A stretch of 64,000 nucleotides of DNA from Tetrahymena elliotti 4EA (GCA_000231825.2 JH720300.1:1427928-1491927), one strand, 5' to 3'; shown: positions 14,201 through 27,995, counted from the first letter of the stretch. Numbers and translations: made by a program. The notes: a model not told the origin generated them from the letters alone.

Positions 14201-16450
14201 TTGAATAAACTGTCATATTTCTTGTTATAGGTTCTAAAGCCACAGAAACAGGAAGGTTTTGACTTATTGTTAAAGGACCTGTCTTGAAATTAGGAAAAGT
14301 GCCAATTATAATTTATGATTAAGAGTTAGTAACCAAATACCATTAAAGAGAGCTATAATATTAAGCTATATACATCTCTCTGCTAACCCCGAAAGTTTAG
14401 GCTGCTGGGATGACATAATTAGCAATAGCCAAATTTGCAAATGTGTCAGTGGCAATTGTAAAAGTTGTAGTTGTGGTTAATCTCGAAAATATCAAATAAT
14501 TTACTCCATTTAATTTGTCACCTGCGCAATGCAAAAAATTAAATTTGAGTGCATCAGCTGGAGCATAAGTTAATATAATGAGATCTTGATCTACATCATA
14601 CGCTCTTACTTCTTTTCCATTGCAGTAAATTAAGATACTTCCAAAAAAGTAAGTATCTAATATTGACATCGAAGTGTCAGTCAGCGTAAGCTACTTAATC
14701 ATATCTAAAGATAGAGGTGTATATTTATACAAAACTATAGAACCGTTACTATAAATCACTGTAAATAAATTTGGTCTTATGATTTATAAATCAACAACAG
14801 ATACAAAGCAACGTACATTTTCTAGCATATCGCAACTAGTAGATGGATAAAATTTTTGCATAACAAATTTATATTAATTGCCGATCTGGTCATAAAATAT
14901 AATAGATCCATCATCTGAATATGTTATAACCCTATTATACAATCTATCAAAGACTACTCCATTAACTTTGCTACTATGCTAAACCATTCTACTAGGGATA
15001 TTTTTATTTCTACTTTCTAAAACTATTTATTGTCTGTTTAATTGCAGAGTTAAGTAAAGCAATTCCTAATTTCAATAAAAAAAATTTTATTTAGCATCAT
15101 TAATTTTATTAAATAGATTTAAAAATTTTTGAGAATTTTATCAAAAAAGAAAGCAATTGTTAAAAAAATTACTGATCCAAAAATGTACATTTACTGAGAA
15201 GATATTCCAATATATGCATCATTGATAGAAAAATAATATTTAAATGACAAATTTAAAGTAAGACTTTCTCTAAGAACCATGTTAGAGTATGTATATAGAA
15301 TGATTTAGCCATAAGCATCAATAGTGACTAAATACCCTTTCATTACTTTGGAAAATGACTTTTTTATATTTCGCTAATCTATTAATTAAATTTGATTGTT
15401 AGAATTTATATAAGAAAACTTAAAAGAGGTAGCGTCAAAGGTAAATATGTAATTTATCTTCAAGACTGAGTCATAATCTGTAAGTATTTTATTTATTGTT
15501 AATGTGTGACCTAAATCAACGACGCTTGCAGATTTACCATTATAAGAAGTCAAAACATTTGTTCCATAAAGAATAATTATATTATTATTAGATATCATTA
15601 GAACATTTTATATGGGATTGCTAACTGTAGTTATTAAAACACCTTCAGAAGCTTAAGTTAAGGAATAACTGTAAAGCTTTCCATCTTGCGAGTAGCTGTA
15701 GAAGTTATTTTGAAATCTAGTAAAGCCCATCAAAGTGTTAATTTACTTATTAACATAAATAGTAGACTGAAAACTGGAGGCTAAATTTGTAAACTAACTT
15801 AGCTACAATACTCCAAACGTTTAGCCTCCTGATTACAGAATGATAATATCTTTATCTAAGTAGGATAAACTAGTTGCTTGCAAATTTTAATCAAAAACTC
15901 CATATCTTAACATTTAGCCTAGATTGACATCCCATAATATTAGCTCAGTAGAGCTATAGCTGTAAAGCAAAGAATTTATTGATTGAATACCAATTATGTT
16001 ATTTTAATGACCTACTAGCTGTCCTATCAATTCAGCATCTCTTGAGTATACTCTTATAATCTTTGACATACCTGTATTTACTTTAAGACTTCCAATAACA
16101 AAAATTAATTTTGAAGTTATTGAAGCTGCATTAACAAGATCAAAATGATTCTAACCTTTCTCAATTAAATTTGGGCAATTAGGATATTCAATACATGATA
16201 AAAGTTTGTTGCTATTATATTATGATACTGGGCAAACACTTTAGCATGTTCCAGTAATATCATCTCTATAAGTATTATATTCACAATTAGATTAACATGT
16301 TTGAGTGGATTCATTAAAAGTATATCCGTCTATGCATTACTGGCATACACCATCAGTTGAGCACGATAAGCATTTAACATCGCACTAGCAAATTATTGTC
16401 TTCATAAAGTATGCTAGTAAAATTAAAGAAATTTAAACTAAATACTACAT
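5299..16450 (-). CDS. Giant multidomain transmembrane protein, ciliate type
   Basis: Probably one 11 kb gene for a surface protein of over 3000 residues. The start ATG at 16450 begins a hydrophobic signal sequence (ISLILLAYFMKTIIC), followed by a Cys-rich growth-factor-receptor-like stretch to about 16200. From about 16150 to 11000 come long beta-rich repeats with WD/propeller character (for example KNLVIWNINTGTN). Bases 10900-9240 carry GGA repeats (ENGGAIAF, ASGGALYLQ, IGGGVRYIG) typical of a pectin-lyase-like beta-helix. An EGF-like Cys cluster lies at 8950-8530 and several membrane helices at 8520-7250 (for example LVIILVVYLLYLVALL). The rest is a hydrophilic, Ser/Gln-rich tail ending at TGA 5299. 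A 49-nt intron at 8004-7956 was resolved by frame. Others are likely near 15060-15180, 13990-14040, 13520-13750, 10900-11025 and 5620-5725. This architecture is common among unnamed ciliate membrane proteins; function is unknown. A split into two genes is not fully excluded. Confidence 0.65.
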
Positions 16451-16997
16451 TATTAAAAATTTTCAAGTATATTATGTTAATCTAAAAGTCAAAGCTATCC
16501 TATTATTTACTAAATAAAAAATGTTTTTCTGATAGCTAATATTTATCAAAAGTTTCTAGACCTAAATATAATTTTTCGTAATGCTTCTAATATGTCAAAA
16601 TGAGTTACTAATTTGAATTTCCTATTTTCAGTTTTGTTATGATTTCTTTATTTGTTATTTATCAAGAAATTTAAATTAGATTCAATCTTATTTAAATAAT
16701 ATATCAATATATATTAATTTGATTTTTGATTATTTTATTAAGCATTTATGTTTTTATTACCTAATTACATTTAAAAAAATGTAATTAAAAACAAACAAAT
16801 AATAGGAAATAACGCTAGCCTTAAAACAAGAAAATAAGCAACCAATTTAAAAATTTTTAGTAGAAATAGCTCTTTGTAAGCATAGATTGAAAGAGATGTT
16901 TTCCATAATTAAGAAAAAATACTGGAAATAAAAAAAACTCATAAATAAGTAATATTAATTAATAAATTTATTAATTTTTAAAATAAATTTTCATTTT
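16451..16997. other. Intergenic between two minus-strand genes
   Basis: AT-rich spacer that should hold the promoter of the giant membrane protein and the 3' UTR of the SART3-like gene. No motif is recognised. Confidence 0.5.
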
Positions 16998-19900
16998 TCA
17001 TTTTTTAAATAAATATTTTTTAAAGTCATCATTTGATTTATTTTCTATTTGGTTTATTTCTTATACATCAGATGCCCTTTTTAAATTAAAAATTAATTAG
17101 TTTGTATAAATCTCAGAAAAGAATAGTTATTATTAATAAATCTAAAATATCTTCAACCTATTAAATATTTTTATGTATTTATGAATTTAATTTTTAAGTT
17201 ACTTTTTGAAACCAGGAACTGGCTTGTCATACCTTTAAATTTCAAATTCTCTTTTTCTTATACTTCCCTTTTTAATTTGCAAGGCTTATTGATAAGAGTT
17301 TCTATCTTTGAAAGTAACAAAAGCGAATCCCTTTGGCTAATTAGTTTCTTAATCTCTAGCTATTACTATTCCTTCAATCTATAAGTCTTTAAAGAAATCT
17401 GTAATATCACTTTCAAGTGTTTTAAAGCTTATGTTTTTAAGGAAAACTGTAAAGTTGTTATGATTATCCTTCTTATACTTGCCTTTATGATTTTAGTCAT
17501 TTTCTTCAAGTGCATCATTTAATCCCTTCTAGCGATCCTTTGCTAATCCCTATGATTTTTCACAAAAGACTTTTCTTTTTTTTATGAATGGATTTTAGCT
17601 GAACTTTTCAATAGCATTTTAGAGATCAGTTTCATTTTTGAATTCAACATATGCAAAGCCCCTAAAATCACCATTTCCATCTCTTATCATTCTAACTTAA
17701 TTTATATCTTGATCAGGGAAAGCCTATCTAATTTCTTCTTCAGTTATTTAGAAGGGTAAATTACTTAAATATGCAGTGCTATCTTCCTATCCTGTCTATT
17801 TCTTTGGTGGGGCAGAAATTGCGACATACAATTTTTATCCTTCAACAAGTGCATCATTCATCATCAAGCAAGCGTTATTAGCCTCTTCCATAGAATTAAA
17901 ATCAATATAGGCAAATCCTTTACTTACTCCTGCATGCTTAGATTTAACAATTCTGATGGCCTTGATATGGTCTCTCTGTTAAAAACATATTTAATTTAAT
18001 TTTTAATAATTTCAATAAGAAATTTTACATTCTCAAAAAGCTATGATATAGATGCTTCTGTACAATTAGATGGGAGGTTTTTAACAAAAACTGTAGGTCT
18101 TAATTAAAAAAATATTTTTAAAAATTTGTTTCTATGTTGAGTTAATTAATTACTTAGTTCCATCCTAATCTGTTACTTTTTCTTGGTTCTACTTTATCTT
18201 TTTATTTATGTCCTCTTCCTCAGTTATGTCATGAGAGGCCTTTCTTTTGTTTAATCCTTTTTATTCTTAATGATTTGCTTATTGAACTTTGTGAACTGGT
18301 ACATGTTCTTCTTAAGCAGCTTGCTCAACCTAAATAATTATGTTTTCTTCATTTGTTTCAGCTTATTCTTGTTCTTAAGCTGCAGCAGCTTCTTTTTCAC
18401 TGATTTCTTGATATTTTTATATTTACTTTTGAATGGCTTTTTCAAGTAAGTCTACATTTCCATAATCTTACTCAAAGTCAACTAACATTTGATGAATTGC
18501 TAAAGGATCATCTTTTACATACATACAAGCTCTCTTTAGAATACCTCTCATATTATTTGTTTTTCCTAATACTCTTTCAAATTCATAGTACTTTTTCCAG
18601 CTTTATAAATATTCTCCATTTTCTTTCACATATTTTTCCATGATCTAATTTAATTACTCTTTGTCCTTTTTTGTAAGAAAATAAAAGAAGTTTTGAAAAA
18701 TATAATTAATTTACTCTAATAACATAGCATTCTATTTCAGCTTGCTTTAATATTAATTCATTTATATATGCACTAAGAGTAGTTTCTGAGCTTTCATCAG
18801 CAACTTCTTCTTATTCTTCAGAAGATAACTCTTCTTTAAGCTATCTGAAATATTTAATGCCTTTTTCATAAGCTTTTCTCATAGCACTTATGTTTTATGG
18901 ATTTATGTAGTCATCATTTATGGCAGAAGAATCAATTTCATAAGGATTGTCTACAGTTCTTAAATTTCTTACTGTGTAAGATAAGAAACTAGTATAAAGA
19001 ATATAACGTTCATCATTAGCATTTTTGTAGGCGTAAAGGAGTCTATCCAATTCACTTTCAATTTCATCAAAAGGAGCTTATTTTTTTTCAAGAATTCTAA
19101 GGTATTCTGTATGTAAATCCAAATCTGCCTTACTGTTTTTAGTTGCACGACCCATAATCTTAGATAAGTGGGTAGCTGGAGTTTCAATATCTTTTAGGTA
19201 CTAGATGTAGAGCTTCCAGAAATTAATTTCACGAGCGTTTTCAATAAAAGAGAGACACTTTTCAAAGAAATTAATAACTTTTGTATTTTCTATTGATTTC
19301 TTTTCATCATCTTTTTGTTTTTGTATAAGGTTTACCATGAACTCATACTTATCAGATGCTTGAATGTACTCATCTTCTAAATCCATAGATTAAATCAAAA
19401 CTTCATTAAAAGTCTTATTGTATATTTACTCTGTTTTTTTCTTTTATGCCTCATCTTATTCCCAAATTGAATATTCCTCCCAGGATTTAGTTATTTCTAC
19501 AAGGCCAAGCTTTAATTCTCTTTAGAATAACTATCTCAATTGATTTTAGGAATCTTTACTAATTTAAAGATAAAAATACATAATAAATACAAATAAAATA
19601 TTTAATTGATTTTACTATTCCTTTTCTGTTATTTGTTGAGACTAAAATTTATTTTAGAATTTAAGTTCAATTTTTTTAGCTTGCTTAAATATTGAAGATC
19701 CAACTGTAAAGTCTTAGAAAAACAATCCAATAACTTTTTCAACAATATATTTTGATTTTTGCTTGGTAATTACCTTCTTTTCTATCAGGTTATCAATAAA
19801 TTTGAGATACATTTCAGCAATAATAGGAACTTTTATTATCATAAAATATTCATTAAACTTTAATAATTAATTATCTAAAAGAAATCTTACAATATCCTTC

Positions 19901-20283
19901 ATCCATTGCCAAATCAAATATCTTTATAACATCCTTCTTTTTATTGCTATCTCCACTGGTTTCTGCTTCTGTTAATTCTTCTGTAATCCAATCAATCCAT
20001 TGGTCTATTAATTTTTTGTTTTTAAATAAAATATCATATGATACTAATATTTAAATGAATTTTGTTATTTAGCAAAGAAATTATTTGTACTTTCAGTAAA
20101 TGTTGCATATTTATACATTTTTGATCTCAATTCATTAGCTTTATCATATTACTAAAGCTTATTGTAGCAGTCTAACAAAAGAAAGCTATTCTTCACATGA
20201 TACTTATTCTACTCAAGTTTGCTTTCTAAATTTTAAATTCTTTATTTGTCTTTAGAAATGTGTTTGTCTTCTTCGATTTCCAT
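16998..20283 (-). CDS. SART3/Prp24-like U4/U6 snRNP recycling factor
   Basis: The start is ATG 20283 (MEIEEDKHISKDK). The N-terminal two thirds is helical with HAT-type repeats (for example SWKKYYEFERVLGK near 18590 and INFWKLYI near 19205). An acidic/Gln-rich linker with a basic patch (INKKIK) follows, then three RRMs. RRM1 (18095-17815) has RNP2 VFVKNL and RNP1 KGFAYIDF. RRM2 (17785-17560) has AYLSNL and RGFAYVEF. RRM3 (17460-17220) has VFLKNI and KGFAFVTF. HAT repeats followed by RRMs is the SART3 arrangement; this family reanneals U4 and U6 snRNAs after splicing, in the nucleus. Human SART3 has two RRMs and yeast Prp24 has four and no HAT repeats, so three is intermediate. One intron lies between FEN and RDHIKA inside RRM1. 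The tail after about 17200 is low-complexity, so the exact stop is uncertain. Confidence 0.8.
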
Positions 20284-21645
20284 TTATCAATCTATCAGCC
20301 ACCTTTTAAAATATTGTATATCTATCAGTATTTTGTAAAAATATAATTAAAATAAATTAATTTATGCGCTAATATCTTTATTCATAATTTAATATTAAAA
20401 ACATCAGATCATGATATCTTTCTTATCAATAATTTTAAAAAAAGAGTGTCTAATTTTTTTAATTAACAAAAACCAATTCATTTTATTAAATCAAAAAAAT
20501 AATATTTTTTACTAAAACGATTTTTTATCTATAAAATTTAGAAAATTTATTTGTAATATATTTTAACACAATAGCAAAACTAAATACTTTAAGAAGTTAA
20601 ATTTAAAATTTAACATAGCTTTGGAAAGAAAATTTTACTTATCAAATATTTTTTATTTTATGATTTAATTAATTCCCAAAACATTTAGAATTTTAGAAAA
20701 ATATATTTTGATAATTAAACTAGACATTATAAAAAATATATTAAATTAACACTTCTACATATTTAAATGCTTTTTTATTTATCTAGTGCAGATTATTTTA
20801 AAATCTATTATCATAATTACATATATCTTAGATTATAAAAATTATTTTTTAATTTATTTTATCGATATCATCAATTATTTAGAATTTTAAAAATTAAAAA
20901 ATAGAAGTAACATGTCAAAATAATATCTTTGAATAAAAAAAAATTAAATTCCAAATCAGATGAAAAAGATGTTAAAAATTAATATTATGAAATAGATAAA
21001 AATAAATTAGATTTAGTAAAAATAATTTTGAATGGAAAGGAGAGAAAATATTTGAAGTTTTAGTTAGTTTGAGAGAATTGATTTACTCATGAATAGTAGT
21101 CTGTAAACATATTTTATGGCAAATCTTTAAATTAAATTAAAAAGGAATATTACAAATTTTGTTAATTATATTTAGAATAATAAGTATCTAAATACATTTT
21201 TAGTTGAAGGTGATTCTTATGAAAGTAACAAAAAACATAAATACATTAATAACTTGTTTTAAAAATGTTAATATTATAATCATGATGTATTAAGAATTAA
21301 TCTATATCAAAAATTTGTTCCTTATCATAGTCATTAGGGATATTGTCATGGATTAGGAAAATATCAAGATAAAAAATCAATTACAATTTTCTGGTTGATA
21401 TCTGAATATGAAAATATTTATTTGTATTTATGTATGATTGATTGATTGATTATCTTATTAGCAACATTTATGATATAAATTTTGGTCATATTTTTTCGAA
21501 TAGATATTATTCATTCAAGACTTGCTTATTATTTATCACAAAATTGCATAAATTTTAGATTGAAAACAAATATTAGATCAATAAAAGATTAAAAAAATAT
21601 TAAAACAAAACAAAATACTTACTTATTTTCAACAAAAAAATATAA
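20284..21645. other. Divergent intergenic region
   Basis: Separates the starts of the SART3-like gene (minus) and the Rho GTPase gene (plus), so it should contain both promoters. It is AT-rich, with a short (GATT)n run near 21436-21450. No other feature is seen. Confidence 0.5.
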
Positions 21646-22673
21646 ATGGCTGAAGGAAAGGAACCAATTAAAATTAAGTGTGTCATTGTTGGTGATGGTA
21701 GCGTTGGTAAAACATGTATTTTATTAAGGTAAAAATTATTATTAATAAACTTTAGATTAGATTTTAGGATGATAAATTGATTTATTTCTCTAATAATAAT
21801 AAAAGCTATACAAATGATTAGTTCCCTACAGATTACGTTCCCACAATTTTTGATAATTATAGTGCTACAGTCAAGGTTGGTGATGAAAACATTAATCTTG
21901 GTTTATGGTAAATTATTTATTACTTAGCGCTTTAAAAAATTATGTATATAATCAATACTTTTATTACTAAAGGGATACTGCAGGTTAAGAAGATTACAAT
22001 AGATTAAGACCTTTGAGTTATCCTTAATCTGATGTTTTCTTAATTACCTTCTCAGTCGTAGAACCTGCCTCTTTTGAAAATGCCCTCAAAAAGGTAACAA
22101 TTCTAAATTTAAGCAAAAAATAGGATTTTTTTAAAAGTTAATGGGATTAGTATTTGATAGCATATTTTTGAATAATAATTGGCCAAGTTTATGAATTTTT
22201 AGATTGAAATGTTCATTGCAGATTATTTGCTAAACTAAATTATTGAGTAACTAATTATCTAATTTTATTATATAGTGGTACCCTGAACTTGAAGAAAACG
22301 TAAAGAATGTTCCTAAAATCTTTGTTGGAAACAAAATAGATTTAAGAGATGAAAATATGGTAAAAAGTACTGGTAAAGATGCACCAATCAGCTATTAAGC
22401 AGTAAAAATATTTAATTGAAATAATTAAAAATAGTAGCTTTTATATTCACTAAATGCTGATATTAAATTAATAGTTTTGACTATTTTTATTTACTCATTT
22501 AATTATAATAAAAGGCTTAAAAGATCATTTCTGAATTGAATTGCAAATATGTTGAGTGTTCTGCTTTAACTTAAAAAGGTCTCAAGAATGTTTTTGATCA
22601 AGCTATTAGAATTGCTTTGGCTAACAAGAAAAAGGGCCCAAGAAAGACCTAGAATAGATGTGTCTTAATTTGA
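21646..22673 (+). CDS. Rac/Rho-family small GTPase
   Basis: Five exons: 21646-21728, 21806-21907, 21973-22093, 22276-22401 and 22515-22673. They sum to 591 nt, giving 196 residues. The P-loop GDGSVGKT is near residue 18. Switch I is VPTIFDNY, switch II DTAGQEDYNRLRPLSY, the base-recognition motif NKIDLRDE and the last guanine motif ECSAL. The C terminus is a basic patch (NKKKGPRK) followed by the CAAX box CVLI, predicting geranylgeranylation and membrane attachment. YNRLRPLSYPQSDVFL and VEPASFEN are diagnostic of the Rho/Rac group rather than Ras or Rab. NKID replaces the usual TKLD of Rac. These proteins switch actin and membrane dynamics. All four introns begin GTAA and end AG, and keep the frame. 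Confidence 0.95.
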
Positions 22674-23812
22674 AATTATAGTATATAAAATTAGCATAAA
22701 ATCTTAATCAAATTAAAGAAAAAAAATGTAATTAACTACCGTCTTTATATAAACACATATTCTAATATATCTCTTGTATCAAAATTATTATTTTTTAATT
22801 ATTTCTTCCAAAAACTAATTCAAATTCAAATTCCTCTATCTATGTTATGAATAATAAAAAAAGTAATCCAAAAAAAAGACTACTAAAATGAAAGTTCTAA
22901 TTTATTTATATATAGTTTCATCAAATATAATTTCCTTAAAATTTTGCTTACTAGAAATTCATTTCATATTTAATAGAAACATTAAATTTATTTATTTCTA
23001 AAATATTTGCCTTTCCTTTAATTTCAAAACAATTTATTTATGGTGAGTGGAAATGTACTAAAAATAGAATAAATAAAAGCATAGATAGCAATGAGTTTAA
23101 TTTAAAAATTTTCTTTTATACAAATAAATTCATTTAATATACTTAATCCATTACTTCTGTGAGATATTTTAAGTGAAAAAAAGAGCAAATAATAATTAAA
23201 AGGAAAGGGATTGATAAAAAATTTATTTTTTCAGAAGAACTACTAAATTAATTGAACTAAAAATTTCTTTTATTTATCTTTTGATGAATACTAAAAATAG
23301 ACAATATGAAAACAAAAAATTGGTTTAATTTTTATTTTTTTTGCATCTTTAATTCATTAAAATATTAAATTTCCTATTTTTAAGCAATATTCTTATGAAA
23401 GAACAAATAAAAATCTTTAACCTCAAAAAAATTTTCAAATATGAATTTAAATTAGTTAAACTAAATAAACATTAAAAAATAAAAGAAAATTTGGAGAAAG
23501 TTTTTATTTTTGAAGTAAAATTAAGTTAGTTAAGTTAAATACTTATTTTTTAGAAAATACTATTATGAGCAAAATATTAGAATTTCTGAATAATTTTAAT
23601 GTTTTCAGTTTCAAAAATGATTTTGCAATCAAATTAATTTAAAAATGATTGAATAAAAATATAATTAAACAAGATTAAATAAAAATAATTTATAATTTTT
23701 GAAAAACAATATTAATAGAATATTTACTTTCAATTCTCTTTTTTCAAATCAAATCATAATATTTACAAATTTAAGATTTTAAATTATTATATTTATATAA
23801 CTTTATAATAAC
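22674..23812. other. Convergent intergenic region
   Basis: Lies between the 3' ends of the GTPase and DENN genes. It is AT-rich and carries only 3' UTR-like sequence. No hairpin or gene is recognised. Confidence 0.5.
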
Positions 23813-26800
23813 TCAATTAAATATATTTCTTGTTGGCTATTTAGATGATAGTTATCTTGGACCTACTGTATTTTTATTTGGAATTAAAATACTTTTATTG
23901 TTATATTCGTTACTTCCGCTCCATGATGGGTTCTTGTTATGATGATGTTAATGAACTCTTTCTCTGGGAGCAATATTTAGAGGTATATTGTTATTTATAT
24001 TTACATTTTCAATATTTTAGTTAAATTATTCTTATTTATTATTTAATTAATTGAGAGATAGAGGGTTTTGATTTTCTTTTTACTCAAATTCAGCTAAAGT
24101 TTATTTCTGCAATAATGGTTAGTAATTGGGTTTTTGTGGGGCAGGTGGCAATAAGCTATTTTAATTGTTATTAGTTATTTATTTCTCTTAGAATATGCTA
24201 TTTCTCTTTTAGTTTCTTGCATTTGTAGTTGTTTAAGCTTTTTTTAATTGCATTTATTCTAAATATGAAGGGAACTATTACTTTTACTCAAGTTAAGGAG
24301 GTAAGACCTTATTGAATTACTACTAATTTTGTTAAGAAACTTAAGTTTAGTTAAATTATTGAGATTAATGATCGAACGAATTAATTCTTGATCTTTAAGA
24401 TGAAGCAGGGATGTTTTAGGCCAAGTAGTTACTATTTTGATTATTTTCAAAATAGAAATTACTACTGTTATTATTATTATTATTATTTGTATTGGTATAG
24501 AGTTTACCAATATTTTATTATTGATTCAAACTATTTTGTGGCATTGGGATTAATCTATTAGTTGAATAATTTTAAGGTTGAGGAACATTCATTAAATTTT
24601 TCATTCTTAGATGAGCTAGAGACTTAGATTATCTGTTGGTAGGTATCTAATCTTCATTGGTTGTATTGAAATTATATAAATTATTCTCATCAAATGAAGT
24701 AGGTGGGAGTGGAGGCAGTTAAGTGTGATTTTATTGGGTGGAATAATTTTGAAGATGGCCATTTAGTGGTGTTGTTTGATTTTAATAGTTTTTATTAAAT
24801 CTTGGATTGGCAGGTATGTGTTGATTCTATTTAAACTAATTAGTGAAGTAGTGATTATCTTAAATAGGCTGCAAATTCTGTTGTTGATAGTTTGCTCTTC
24901 CATTTTCTGAATACATATTCTAAGGGTAATTTTATTTTACCTATTAAAATTAGTGTGGATTCTTTGATTCATAAATCAGTCTCTACAGAATATCTTGCAT
25001 GTAAATCATTTCTTCGATATTTTTAACATAAGGGCGAATTTCTGGAGCTCTAAAAATATCAAACTTTTCCCTGCATTAATTTTTTCCAGGGTAACTTAGA
25101 TTGATTTTATCAAACTCTTATTAAAATTATCTATTATGCCAGTTATCATACTCCATAATAACTCCCTTTTAAAATTTAAATGGAGCTAATGTGATAAAAG
25201 GCTCTTAATACTATTCACTTACTTAATATGGATCCTTTAAATTTTCTTTATGAGTTCCTGCAAAGTTTTAATGACTTCCAATCTGCTAACTGCTTTTTAT
25301 CCCTGGTTAAACAGACCCATGCAAACTCTACTAAATTCTATCAGTAGAATAATTCTGAATAGAGTCATCCAAATTTTAATTTTTGAAATTTTTATGGCTT
25401 AAATTATTATTGTTAATTTAATTACTATTATTTGAATTATTTTATTAGCTTTTTAAACCTTCCTAGGTATTTTCTTTTGCTTTTTCAAAAATATTTTCAG
25501 AAGGTTTAGGTATAGGCATCAACCACTCTTTTTCTAATTTCTTAAATACTATTTTATTTTATGTGATTTATTTAGCAGATCCTTGCTAATAGGAAGGAAC
25601 TTATTCAGCATTTTTGTTTTCAATAAACTTTAAATATTTAATCAGATGAGAAGTGAGATCAATAATAGTTGGGTTTTGATAATTTATTATAGCTTCATCA
25701 ATTAAAGAAGATATTTCATAATCAAGAGAAGAAAAGATCAAAGGGTTTTAAATTATATCAAATTTCTTTTCACTATTTCCTTTGGGCAAACTCTTTTAGA
25801 TTTTTTTGATATTCTTAAGGAAAAAGAGTAAACCTTCTTTATCGTCAATAGAAATATCTATTTCCTCTTTTTTAAATTCAGTTACATATAATATTCTGTA
25901 TGAATCTTCTAAGAATTTAGAGAACATCTATTTTTAATAATCAAATTAAAATATATACAAAAATATTAGAAGTACTTACCATAGTATTTTAACAAAGCTC
26001 AGTCATAAAAGATTTCTCATTTTGGTCAAATATTTAAACGTATTCAGTCTTTGCAAATATGTCTCTTGCAGCTACATTATCTTTATCAAAATTACTTGAA
26101 TATAAGAAGAATGGAGTAATGTTATTTATCAAGCAGGTCATAAAATTCAAAAATATCTTTTTGAGCTAAAATATAATTTCAAACCAAGCATTCTTCTTCT
26201 TTTAATCTTCATTTTTAGTTGCAAAGAATTTTTTAGCAAGTTCCTTAAAATTATTAGTGAGATACATAGATAGATATTCAGGAAGACTAAATAGCTATTT
26301 TAAAAATATAAAGTAAACTTGATTCATATTGTTTTTATTTTTTTACCTCTACTTGACTTACAGTATCTTCATCAAGATTAATTACAACTTTATCTTTCAA
26401 GTCTGTTTTATTTTTTATAATATCAAAATTTTTTTTGCTTATACCTATTATGTAAGGCATCATAGCAGATATCATTTCACTCAACTATAATGGCAAAAGA
26501 GGAATGTATATACAAGCCCATTTGAGAGGGTAAATGAGAGTAAATAGAGATTCACAAATGCTAATAATCTCATTGGGATTAGAAGATACCAAAAGGATTT
26601 GTCTCTCCAAAAGAATAGATTGTAATAATTATATTGTTGTTTTAATGGATACTTTTTCAAATAAAGGTCTAAAAGAGAAATTGCTTAATGAAAAAAAGTT
26701 ATTTTGCTACTAAGTAAAAGGTCTCAATCTGCAAATCTCTTCATTAGAAATGTTAAAGATTATTTCTGTGTTTTTGCTGAATAAATTTTGCAATGTATGA

Positions 26801-27995
26801 ACTCTAAATAACATCGATACAGAAAAATTAATTAGATATTCTTCTTTTAGCTTAAATTGCTAAGCAACTTCAATATTATTTGGTTGTTACTAAATGTAAT
26901 CTAAAGTTTGAGCGTAAATTTATTCATCCCATTTCTTTTCAGCCTTAAAAAATGATCCCTCTTCTTATAAAAGTTCAGTAAATCTCTCAAAAAGGTACTG
27001 ATATACTTACAATCTAGGAGGTTATTTTGTTAGCTTGCTTGTAATAGTGAATTTGTAAATAAAAGCTAGGAATTATTTCTAAAATTCTAAGACTGGATAG
27101 CTTGAAATCAAGCATATTGCTTTTGGTACATATATTTTTATCAAGTGACCATCTTTAATTAAAAATAAAGAAATGAATCCACTTTAAATCAAAAGGATAA
27201 TTAATTACTTTGCATGCTATTTTGCATTTAAACAGTTGATGAAAGTCCTTTTTATCTATCATCTTGATTGATATAAACTTCTTCCTTTATCATATTAATA
27301 ATAATTCAATTAACTTTTAATAAAAAGATATAACGATTTTTGTATCTTAAAACAAATGATCATTTTTATAAATGCTTAAATATTCATACATGAATCATAA
27401 GGCATGAGCAATACTTTTTTTCTGTATTCTAGTTTGTAAGAACAAAGTGATGTAGCTAATTCTTTCCCATAATATTGCCTGTATTTGCATCTTAATGATC
27501 TACAAAAGAGTTTTATTAGTATGCTTAAAAGCTTTTAGCCATTCCATTTATCTTCTAAAGGTTCTCATTGTAAATTGAAATGCCATCTGGAAAACACCAC
27601 TAATTAATATTATTTGAAAACCTATTAAAATCTCATGTCGTGTTTCTATTAATTTAATCTAAAACAACACATAGAATATCATAAATTTGCTTACTAATTT
27701 GAAATTATCTAAATAGCTAGGTGTTTCCTATTACTCAAAAGGGTAAATATCCAAAAATGTTGGATGAACTTAATCTTCAATAATATTTGAATAGGTAAGT
27801 GCTGTTATTAAAATTAATTTTAAATGTTTAGAAAAGCAATTACAAAATTTTATTTTATTTAGAATGAGATTTGTAAATCCATTATTATCCTAAACAATCT
27901 AATTTTGATTTTTGTTGACAAAATAATTTACATTCTTTAAATGGATCAATGCCTAATATAACAATTTTTTCTATCAATGAGTTCCTGTCAACCAT
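23813..27995 (-). CDS. DENN-domain protein (candidate Rab GEF)
   Basis: DENN proteins activate Rab GTPases in membrane traffic. The gene starts at ATG 27995 (MVDRNSLIEKIVILGIDPF). The uDENN signature WCFPDGISIYNE is near 27590, and VPKAICLISSYPVL lies near 27130-27080. The core reads ERQILLVSSN, YPLKWACIYIPLLPLQL and MMPYIIGIS from 26610 to 26440, the order of a bona fide DENN module. A helical dDENN-like region follows to about 25500. The last 1.6 kb encodes a very Asn/Gln-rich tail ending at TGA 23815-23813. Introns resolved by frame include one of about 150 nt between LEYRKK and EEVYINQ, and one between residues QMQNSMQ and NGHLIK; others are likely near 27790-27880, 26340 and 25940. The Rab target cannot be inferred. 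Confidence 0.85.

Noticed and set aside
23813..27293. DENN gene starting at ATG 27293.
   Set aside because: The upstream sequence encodes the uDENN signature FPDGI and splices in phase, so the start was moved to 27995.
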